Source: Pontimonas sp. (GTDB taxonomy: Bacteria; Actinomycetota; Actinomycetes; Actinomycetales; Microbacteriaceae). Taken from it: a stretch of 6,640 nt of DNA. The DNA lies in NCBI GenBank assembly GCA_021741925.1, contig JAIOWW010000068.1, positions 1 to 6,640 of the forward strand, written 5' to 3'. Position 1 is the stretch's first letter; every line of letters begins with the position of its first letter. Positions 1 through 4,648 of the stretch are shown one piece after another. Both the position numbers and the translations under genes were made by a program. The notes under the pieces were generated by a model. That model worked only from the letters and a program-made list of their open reading frames with translations, had not been told where the DNA came from and did no database searches.

Positions 1-79
1 AGGGGGGACTTGAACCCCCACGCCCTAATACGGGCACTAGCACCTCAAGCTAGCGCGTCTGCCATTCCGCCACCCGCGC
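1..79 (-). tRNA. tRNA-Leu (anticodon GAG), 3' end cut off by window edge
   Basis: Read on the minus strand, the 5' end GCGCGGG at 79-73 is followed by T8-G9, a D arm containing GGCGGAATGGCAGACGC, an anticodon stem CTAGC/GCTAG around the loop TTGAGGT, a long variable arm with a GCCC/GGGC stem, and a T arm GGGGG-TTCAAGT-CCCCC. The loop gives anticodon GAG, which reads leucine codons CUC and CUU. The long variable arm is typical of class II tRNAs such as Leu. The final acceptor bases, discriminator and any CCA lie beyond position 1; the two visible acceptor bases (C2, T1) can pair with G73 and G74. It is divergent from uppP. A minus-strand TAATGT at 122-127 or a GTAAAT at 92-97 could be its -10 box, but neither has a clear -35. 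Confidence 0.95.
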
Positions 80-161
80 GCACACCATGTCATTTACACA
101 ACACGACGCGACCGAGACACGACATTACCACTAAAGTCCGCCGGGCATCAGGCCCATGCCT

Positions 162-167
162 TAGCGT
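162..167 (+). promoter_or_regulatory. candidate -10 box (TAGCGT) for a leaderless uppP transcript
   Basis: The hexamer TAGCGT fits the actinobacterial TANNNT -10 pattern and ends exactly 6 bases before the uppP ATG at 174, so transcription could begin at the start codon. The AGAGG at 169-173 touches the ATG and is too close to act as a Shine-Dalgarno. No TTGACA-like -35 is seen about 17 bases upstream. A small inverted repeat, GGCAT at 144-148 and ATGCC at 156-160, lies just upstream; its role is unknown. The rest of the 94-bp spacer (80-173) holds nothing else I can name. Confidence 0.5.
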
Positions 168-173
168 TAGAGG

Positions 174-1031
174 ATGGGCTTACTGGACGCACTGATACTG
201 GGGCTAATCCAGGGTCTCACAGAGTTCCTTCCCATCTCTTCCAGCGCTCACCTGCGTATCGCGGGTGAATTCCTGCCCTCGGCAACAGACCCCGGAGCAA
301 CCTTCACCGCCATCACGCAAATCGGCACTGAGCTGGCGGTCTTGGTCTATTTCGCTAAGGACATTGGGCGCATTCTGCAGGGTTGGTTCCGCTCCCTCGG
401 TAAGGGTCGAGCCTGGTGGTCTAAGGCCTCCGCTGAAGATCGATCTCACGCCCGCATGGGGTGGCTCATCATTGTGGGGACACTCCCCATTGTTGCGGTG
501 GGCTACACCGCGCAGGACTACATCCGGGGGGCATTCCGTTCCCTCTGGCTCGTCGCCACCGTGCTCATTGTGTTCGGACTGATTTTGGCCGCGGCTGATT
601 GGTGGGGGCGAAAAACTCGCGATCTCACAGCTCTCACTGTTCCTCACGGTCTGCTCTACGGGGTGGCCCAAACACTTGCCCTCATACCCGGTGTCTCACG
701 CTCGGGTGCCACCATCGCCATGGGTCGGACACTCGGATATGACCGAGTGTCGGCGACGAGGTATTCGTTCTTGCTGGCCATACCGGCGGTGTTGGGCAGT
801 GGCTTCTACGAACTCAACACCGCACTCACCCGCCCCGAGCTGGCCGGACCCTTTAGCTTGTTCGAAATAACCGTGGCCACCATCGTCGCCTTTGGTGTTG
901 CCCTTGCCGTCATTGCCTGGCTGATGCGCTACATCGCCACGAGAAGCTTTCTACCCTTTGTGATCTACCGAGTGACGCTCGGAACAGCTCTCCTGATTGC
1001 TCTAGGAACCGGGGTTATTGACCCACTATGA
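174..1031 (+). CDS. uppP: undecaprenyl-diphosphate phosphatase UppP (BacA family)
   Basis: UppP is an integral membrane enzyme that removes a phosphate from undecaprenyl diphosphate, regenerating the lipid carrier for peptidoglycan and other envelope polymers; overexpression gives bacitracin resistance. The 285-residue product has the usual family length. Residues 10-26 carry the first signature, GLIQGLTEFLPISSSAH, with Q13, E17, the serine run 22-24 and H26. The second signature, PGVSRSG, is at 172-178, with R176 matching the essential arginine. Hydrophobic segments lie at about 97-112, 124-142, 158-172, 198-212, 229-251 and 263-280. The ATG at 174 places the N-terminus exactly as in homologues, and a TANNNT box 6 bases upstream suggests a leaderless mRNA. 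The 3' end overlaps the convergent PAC2 gene by 6 bp. A perfect 9-bp inverted repeat lies inside the gene at 728-751. Confidence 0.96.
   Translation: MGLLDALILGLIQGLTEFLPISSSAHLRIAGEFLPSATDPGATFTAITQIGTELAVLVYFAKDIGRILQGWFRSLGKGRAWWSKASAEDRSHARMGWLIIVGTLPIVAVGYTAQDYIRGAFRSLWLVATVLIVFGLILAAADWWGRKTRDLTALTVPHGLLYGVAQTLALIPGVSRSGATIAMGRTLGYDRVSATRYSFLLAIPAVLGSGFYELNTALTRPELAGPFSLFEITVATIVAFGVALAVIAWLMRYIATRSFLPFVIYRVTLGTALLIALGTGVIDPL
728..751. repeat. perfect 9-bp inverted repeat inside uppP
   Basis: GACACTCGG (728-736) and CCGAGTGTC (743-751) are exact reverse complements separated by the 6-base loop ATATGA. The DNA encodes the stretch around residues 185-193 (RTLGYDRVS) just after the PGVSRSG catalytic motif, so it is constrained by the protein. 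In RNA it would form a stable GC-rich hairpin. There is no T-run after it, so it is not a normal intrinsic terminator. It may simply be chance. Confidence 0.6.
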
Positions 1032-1880
1032 CTCGGTGGAGCCAGGCCGATCGGGACGGCTTTGCAGGTATTTCTCGAACTCCTCGGCAATAGCGTCACC
1101 CGATGCCTCTGGGGCATCTGCCGTGTCGCGAGCTTGCTCGAGCTGATCGATGTAGGCGGTCATGTCATCGTCCTCAGCGGCAAGCGCGTCAATACCTTCT
1201 TCCCACCGCAGCGCTTCCACCTCGAGAGCTTCGCGGTCGGTGTCAATCCCGGTCATCTCCTCGAGTTTCTCCAACAGCGCGAGGGTTGCCTTGGGTGAGG
1301 GTGAGGTGTGGACGTAATGGGGGACATGCGCCCACAGGTGAAGTGAGGGGATGCCCACTTCGGCCGCAGCGAGAGACAGGACCGTGAGAACACCTACCGG
1401 ACCCTCGTACGAGGACTTCTCAATATCAAAGTGTTCACGAATGTCGTGATCATCACTGGTCGCAGTCACCCTGACAGGCCTGGAGTGGGGTACGTCAGCG
1501 AGCATGGCGCCGAGGAAGACAATTGTCTCGATGCCGTGGGTGAGGGCAAGGTCGACCATGGTGGAGGAGAAGGAGCGCCAGAGGCGCGAAGGTTCTTGCC
1601 CCACCAACACGTAAGGGGTCTCCTCATCACCAGGCTCTGGCACGTAGAGGGTGACATCTGGCCAGTTGAGGAACCGGGTTCCATCGCTGGCGTGCTCGAC
1701 AAGTGGCCTGGTCAACTGAAAGTCAAAGTACTCTTCAGGGTCAATCTGAGAGAGCACCACGTGAACGCGCTGGTCGAGAAGAGTTTGGGCTGCCGTCGTG
1801 GCAGAGTCACCCGCATCATTCCAGCCTTCGAACGCGACAATAAGCAGTTTGCTCGGGTCGCTCATGGGGCTTTGAGACAT
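1026..1880 (-). CDS. PAC2-family protein (actinobacterial proteasome-assembly-chaperone-like, Rv2125 type)
   Basis: The 284-residue product resembles the actinobacterial PAC2 family (formerly DUF75), named for similarity to eukaryotic and archaeal proteasome assembly chaperones; M. tuberculosis Rv2125 is the reference member. No bacterial function is firmly established. Recognisable blocks are FEGWNDAGDSAT (17-28), IDPEEYFDF (46-54), GQEPSRLWR (94-102), LGAMLADVPHSRPV (123-136), YEGPVGVLTVL (158-168) and HLWAHVPHYV (181-190). The C-terminal third is acidic and helical (about 195-271), ending in the family-typical tail GDAIAEEFEKYLQSR. It has no signal peptide or membrane segment, so it is cytoplasmic. 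The ATG at 1880-1878 is chosen over the internal Met6 because GGAGG lies 4 bases before it. It faces uppP tail to tail and is divergent from the HAD gene. No proteasome genes are present in this window, so a chaperone role for a 20S proteasome cannot be assumed. Confidence 0.9.
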   Translation of the reverse strand: MSQSPMSDPSKLLIVAFEGWNDAGDSATTAAQTLLDQRVHVVLSQIDPEEYFDFQLTRPLVEHASDGTRFLNWPDVTLYVPEPGDEETPYVLVGQEPSRLWRSFSSTMVDLALTHGIETIVFLGAMLADVPHSRPVRVTATSDDHDIREHFDIEKSSYEGPVGVLTVLSLAAAEVGIPSLHLWAHVPHYVHTSPSPKATLALLEKLEEMTGIDTDREALEVEALRWEEGIDALAAEDDDMTAYIDQLEQARDTADAPEASGDAIAEEFEKYLQSRPDRPGSTES

Positions 1881-1884
1881 GCAA

Positions 1885-1889
1885 CCTCC
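1885..1889 (-). promoter_or_regulatory. Shine-Dalgarno (GGAGG) of the PAC2 gene
   Basis: On the minus strand GGAGG is followed by TTGC and then ATG, a spacing of 4 bases. It decides the start at 1880, because the internal ATG five codons later has no ribosome site at a workable distance. The strong site contrasts with the apparently leaderless genes on the other strand. Confidence 0.75.
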
Positions 1890-1903
1890 GGTGATGTGGC
1901 ACC

Positions 1904-1909
1904 AGCCTA
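1904..1909 (-). promoter_or_regulatory. candidate -10 box (TAGGCT) for the PAC2 gene
   Basis: The minus-strand hexamer TAGGCT fits TANNNT. A start about 7 bases downstream would leave a leader of roughly 15-20 bases that contains the GGAGG ribosome site. No good -35 is visible, and the -35 position overlaps the -10 box of the divergent HAD gene at 1929-1934. Confidence 0.4.
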
Positions 1910-1928
1910 CCCCTCCTAGGGCGCCGAG

Positions 1929-1934
1929 TAGACT
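1929..1934 (+). promoter_or_regulatory. candidate -10 box (TAGACT) for a leaderless HAD transcript
   Basis: TAGACT ends 8 bases before the ATG at 1943, and there is no Shine-Dalgarno in between. The identical hexamer sits 6 bases before the FKBP start at 3622. It favours the ATG at 1943 over the in-frame ATG at 1952, which also has no ribosome site. Confidence 0.5.
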
Positions 1935-1942
1935 TCCTCGAT

Positions 1943-2626
1943 ATGGACCACATGCAAGCGGCGCTGTTCGATATGGATGGAACCATTATTGATTCTGAGC
2001 CGTATTGGATGACCGCGGAGCGGGAATTGGTCGAAAGTTTCGGCGGAACCTGGAGCGAAGAGCAGGGCTATGCGCTGGTGGGTAGCGGCCTGTGGAACTC
2101 GGCGTCTCTGCTCAAAGCAGCAGGCGTTGATCTGGAGCTAGATGACATCGTGCATCGCCTCAGCGACAGGGTTCTCACCCAAATAGAGGAAGCCGTTCCG
2201 TGGCGCCCCGGTGTCCGTGAGCTGTTCCAAGGGCTTCTCGAGGCAGATATTCCCTGTGCGCTAGTGACGATGTCGCTGCGCAAGAACGCGGTAGCCCTCG
2301 CTCATGCCATGGAGAAAGAGTTGGGTCAGCCCGTGTTTCGGGCAATTGTCGCCGGCGATGACGTTGAGGCCCCCAAACCTAACCCGGAGGCATACCTGAA
2401 GGGTGCCAGCGCCCTCGGGGTGGATATTCAGGCCACAGTGGCGCTGGAAGATTCTGCCTTTGGAGCAGCGAGTGCATTTTCCGCGGGAGCCGTCACGATT
2501 GGAATCCCGCTACACGTGGGTATTCCGCATAACTCAGTCCACGAAATGTGGTCATCCCTCGAGGGCAAAACGGTCGATGATCTCGCAACTGTGTGGCGGA
2601 CCCATCGTCGACAGGATGCTTCCTGA
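1943..2626 (+). CDS. HAD-superfamily hydrolase (subfamily IA, beta-phosphoglucomutase/phosphatase-like)
   Basis: A cytoplasmic haloacid-dehalogenase-type phosphatase of 227 residues; the substrate cannot be read from the sequence. Motif I is FDMDGTIIDSE with nucleophile D10 and acid/base D12. Motif II is the VTMS segment with T109. Motif III is K145 in the APKPNPEAY block, and motif IV is E169-D170 in ALEDS. The helical cap between motif I and motif II (about 17-90) marks the C1-cap, subfamily IA architecture shared by phosphoglycolate phosphatases and beta-phosphoglucomutases. All catalytic residues are present, so the enzyme should be active. It opens the rightward gene block, probably from its own leaderless promoter, and its TGA overlaps the trmI ATG by one base, so the two are likely translated together. 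A housekeeping or damage-control phosphatase is possible but unproven. Confidence 0.9.
   Translation: MDHMQAALFDMDGTIIDSEPYWMTAERELVESFGGTWSEEQGYALVGSGLWNSASLLKAAGVDLELDDIVHRLSDRVLTQIEEAVPWRPGVRELFQGLLEADIPCALVTMSLRKNAVALAHAMEKELGQPVFRAIVAGDDVEAPKPNPEAYLKGASALGVDIQATVALEDSAFGAASAFSAGAVTIGIPLHVGIPHNSVHEMWSSLEGKTVDDLATVWRTHRRQDAS
2613..2616 (+). promoter_or_regulatory. weak Shine-Dalgarno (AGGA) before trmI, in a stop-start overlap
   Basis: AGGA lies 9 bases before the ATG at 2626, inside the end of the HAD gene. The HAD stop and trmI start share one base (TGATG), a usual arrangement for translational reinitiation. This supports 2626 over the upstream in-frame GTG at 2593 as the trmI start. 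Confidence 0.5.
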
Positions 2627-3597
2627 TGGTTCGTCGGGGAGCCCTTCAGGCGGGGGATCATGTTCAGTTGCGGGGTCCCAAAGGAATTTTGCACACCATC
2701 ACCCTCGAGGCAGGGGGTAGTTTCCACACCCACAAGGGTCAAATCTTTCACGATGACCTGATCGGCCACCCTGAAGGGTCAGTGGTCACCACCGACCGTG
2801 ACGTCGCCTATCTGGCGCTTCGCCCGATGCTCTCCGACTTTGTCCTCTCGATGGCTCGCGGAGCCGCCATCATTTATCCCAAAGATGCTGCCCAGATTGT
2901 CTCCTTGGCTGATATCCAACCCGGCCACCGGGTCATGGAAGCGGGTGTGGGATCAGGCGCGCTGAGCATGTCGATCCTGCGAGCTGTGGGGGAGCAGGGA
3001 TCGCTGATCTCCCTCGAGCGCCGTGACGAGTTTGCCGACATTGCCCGGGCTAATGCCGAAGCCTTCTTCGGACACGCTCTGGGGAATTGGAGCACCGAGG
3101 TGGGGGATTTCCAGGACCTCGCCACCGCGCACCCGGAAGCAAGCATCGACCGGGTTGTGCTGGACATGCTTGCCCCGTGGGAGTGCATCGATGCGGTTCG
3201 CCATGTCCTGATTCCCGGTGGTGTGCTGGCGATCTATGTCGCCACAGTGACGCAGCTCTCGCGCGTGGTCGAGGCGGTGCGAAGCTCAGGAGGGTTCACC
3301 AATCCCGAATCTCTCGAGGTTCTTCTTCGCCCGTGGCATGTCGAAGGTCTTGCTGTTCGACCCGAGCACCGGATGATTGGGCACACCGGGTTCTTGATGA
3401 CCGCGCGCGCGCTGGCACCGGGAGTGGTACTTCCCGAGACAAAACGGCGGGTGGCAAAGCCTGAATACTCTGATGAGGACGTGGAGGCGTGGACCCCGGG
3501 TGCTACTGGTCAGCGCCACGCCAGCGACAAAAAGATTCGCAAGACGGTGCGCCAAGCTCAGCAGCGTGCCCAGAAGTCAGCGAGAGAAATTCCCTAA
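2626..3597 (+). CDS. trmI: tRNA (adenine(58)-N1)-methyltransferase TrmI
   Basis: A SAM-dependent enzyme that methylates N1 of A58 in the tRNA T loop, working as a homotetramer in known bacterial members such as Rv2118c and Thermus TrmI. From the ATG at 2626 it has 323 residues. The small N-terminal beta domain spans about 1-75 (GDHVQLRGPKG, FHTHKGQI). The Rossmann domain follows, with YPKDAAQI at 84-91, the SAM loop EAGVGSGAL at 105-113, acidic E131 at the end of strand 2, D161 in VGDF, the catalytic-type motif LDMLAPW at 179-185 with D180, and HTGFL at 253-257. Residues about 270-323 form a charged, Lys/Arg-rich tail longer than in the 280-residue Rv2118c, perhaps for tRNA binding. I start at 2626 because that N-terminus matches homologues; the GTG at 2593 would add 11 residues from within the HAD gene. 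It is coupled to the HAD gene and 24 bp from the FKBP gene. Confidence 0.94.
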   Translation: MVRRGALQAGDHVQLRGPKGILHTITLEAGGSFHTHKGQIFHDDLIGHPEGSVVTTDRDVAYLALRPMLSDFVLSMARGAAIIYPKDAAQIVSLADIQPGHRVMEAGVGSGALSMSILRAVGEQGSLISLERRDEFADIARANAEAFFGHALGNWSTEVGDFQDLATAHPEASIDRVVLDMLAPWECIDAVRHVLIPGGVLAIYVATVTQLSRVVEAVRSSGGFTNPESLEVLLRPWHVEGLAVRPEHRMIGHTGFLMTARALAPGVVLPETKRRVAKPEYSDEDVEAWTPGATGQRHASDKKIRKTVRQAQQRAQKSAREIP

Positions 3598-3609
3598 GTT
3601 TCGCGTCGA

Positions 3610-3615
3610 TAGACT
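3610..3615 (+). promoter_or_regulatory. candidate -10 box (TAGACT) for a leaderless FKBP transcript
   Basis: TAGACT ends 6 bases before the ATG at 3622. The GGAG at 3616-3619 is only 2 bases from the ATG and is unlikely to be a ribosome site. The first three bases are also an in-frame TAG stop for the FKBP reading frame, so the protein cannot start further upstream. The hexamer is identical to the one before the HAD gene. Confidence 0.5.
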
Positions 3616-3621
3616 GGAGCC

Positions 3622-4614
3622 ATGCCTCAGCTCTCCCTTCTCGGTGTCCTTGGAATCTCTGCTCTCGTCGTCACCGCTGGGAGCGCTCTAGCGCTCGGTG
3701 CTATCCAGGTCGCCGAAAACGAAAGCGCCTGCGAACTTCCCTATCAGAGCGGAAATGCCTCCAGTTTGGTGACAACCGCCAAGGGTGACTCTGGTCAACC
3801 TGAAGTATCGTTCCCAACCCCCCTGATCACTCCGGAGCGTCAGGTCAGCATTGTGCACGAGGGAGAGGGCGAACCCGCTCGAGCCGGTGGCTATGTTGAT
3901 TTCGACGTGAGCGTGTTTGTCGGCAGTGACGAGATGTATCTCACGGGATCCAGCTACAACCCGATGAACCCGGTGCGTCGACCTGTGGATCCGGAGGCCC
4001 CCGATTTCTTTGCCGAAGTACTCGAATGCCAAAAACCCGGCGCCCAGGTTGTGGTGACTGCCGCCCTGGCGGACATCTTTGGGCCTATTGACGAGGATGA
4101 CTATCTGCAGAATTCGTCCACGGTTGTTGCGGTCATCGATGTACACAACACCTACCCCGGTCGAGCTGATGGATCAGCACGCCTCCCGCAATCAGGAATG
4201 CCAACCATCACGCAGGCACCGACCGGTCATCACGGTTTCAGCTTCCCTAACGCTCCCATTCCTGAGGACCTTCGGGTGTCGGTGTTGAAGATGGGTGATG
4301 GCGAAACCATCGCCCGAGGTGATTTTGTCGCCGCCCATTTCACTGGGGTGGTGTGGAACACCCGCGAAGTGTTCATCTCCAGTTTTGATCAGGGCGTCCC
4401 CCTGGGCATCATCGCTGAAGATCAAACAACATCGGCTTCTGGAGAGGGCCTGATTCCAGGCCTCGCCGAGGCTCTCATCGGACAAACTGTGGGCTCCCAG
4501 GTCCTGGTTTCGGTTCCGCCGGAGCTTGGTTACCGACAAGAAAACCTCCCACCCGGTGTGGGGGAGAACCAGACCGTAGTATTCGTGTTCGACATTCTGG
4601 GCGTGAGTAACTAG
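3622..4614 (+). CDS. exported FKBP-type peptidyl-prolyl cis-trans isomerase with two tandem FKBP-like domains
   Basis: FKBP proteins catalyse cis-trans isomerisation of Xaa-Pro bonds and assist folding. The 330-residue product begins with a hydrophobic stretch (about 4-30), probably a signal peptide or membrane anchor, although it has no Lys or Arg before the hydrophobic core and no lipobox. A linker (about 40-68) leads to a degenerate FKBP-like half (about 72-178) and a canonical-looking half (about 217-328). The second has HFTG (239-242), GEGLIPGLAEALIG (274-287), VPPELGY (298-304) and VFVFDILG (320-327). Compared with FKBP12, the FDSS motif is FISS, so the usual active-site Asp is I252, and Trp59 is L281; Y304 is kept. 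Activity may be reduced or altered. The only cysteines, C37 and C136, lie in the predicted external part. As I recall, FKBP genes also lie between pafA and pafB in Streptomyces, so this may be a survivor of that locus. Confidence 0.88.
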   Translation: MPQLSLLGVLGISALVVTAGSALALGAIQVAENESACELPYQSGNASSLVTTAKGDSGQPEVSFPTPLITPERQVSIVHEGEGEPARAGGYVDFDVSVFVGSDEMYLTGSSYNPMNPVRRPVDPEAPDFFAEVLECQKPGAQVVVTAALADIFGPIDEDDYLQNSSTVVAVIDVHNTYPGRADGSARLPQSGMPTITQAPTGHHGFSFPNAPIPEDLRVSVLKMGDGETIARGDFVAAHFTGVVWNTREVFISSFDQGVPLGIIAEDQTTSASGEGLIPGLAEALIGQTVGSQVLVSVPPELGYRQENLPPGVGENQTVVFVFDILGVSN

Positions 4615-4632
4615 AGCGAGTCTTTTTCTCGA

Positions 4633-4647
4633 GGCTTATGATGAGCC
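4633..4647. promoter_or_regulatory. 15-bp near-perfect palindrome over the pafB -10 box (candidate operator)
   Basis: GGCTTAT (4633-4639) and ATGAGCC (4641-4647) flank a single central G. Six of the seven positions match as reverse complements, with one T:G mismatch. The palindrome encloses the -10 candidate TATGAT and ends one base before the pafB start codon at 4649. A protein bound here would cover both promoter and start. The identity of any binding factor is unknown. Confidence 0.4.
4637..4642 (+). promoter_or_regulatory. candidate -10 box (TATGAT) for a leaderless pafBC transcript
   Basis: TATGAT is close to the bacterial TATAAT consensus and ends 6 bases before the GTG at 4649. No Shine-Dalgarno precedes that GTG. 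There is no TTGACA-like -35 about 17 bases upstream, and I also see no TTGTCRGTG-type element of the PafBC-dependent RecA-NDp promoter class. The 34-bp spacer before pafB also contains a 4-bp stem around a T-rich loop (4617-4631), too weak to call a terminator. Confidence 0.55.
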
Positions 4648-4648
4648 C

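Noticed and set aside
10..195. 61-codon open frame overlapping the tRNA and the uppP start.
   Set aside because: Its first third is antisense tRNA sequence and it has no plausible function.
204..671. 155-codon open frame on the minus strand opposite uppP.
   Set aside because: Composition is low-quality (Glu/Gly/Pro-rich, no hydrophobic core), and the opposite strand encodes a clear UppP.
1431..1919. 162-codon open frame on the plus strand opposite the PAC2 gene.
   Set aside because: It is the shadow of a well-supported PAC2 gene, has no recognisable domain, and runs through the PAC2 promoter region and ribosome site.
2593..2625. GTG at 2593 as the trmI start, adding 11 residues.
   Set aside because: It would overlap the HAD gene by 34 bases, and the extra residues do not resemble TrmI N-termini; the ATG at 2626 in the TGATG overlap fits better.
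4277..4284. TGTCGGTG, resembling the PafBC-dependent RecA-NDp promoter element.
   Set aside because: It lies inside the FKBP gene and no TANNNT box follows at the required spacing of about 8 bases. No convincing copy was seen upstream of any gene here.
4617..4631. CGAG-TCTTTTT-CTCG as a terminator after the FKBP gene.
   Set aside because: The stem is only 4 bp and the T-run is in the loop, not after the stem, so it does not fit an intrinsic terminator.
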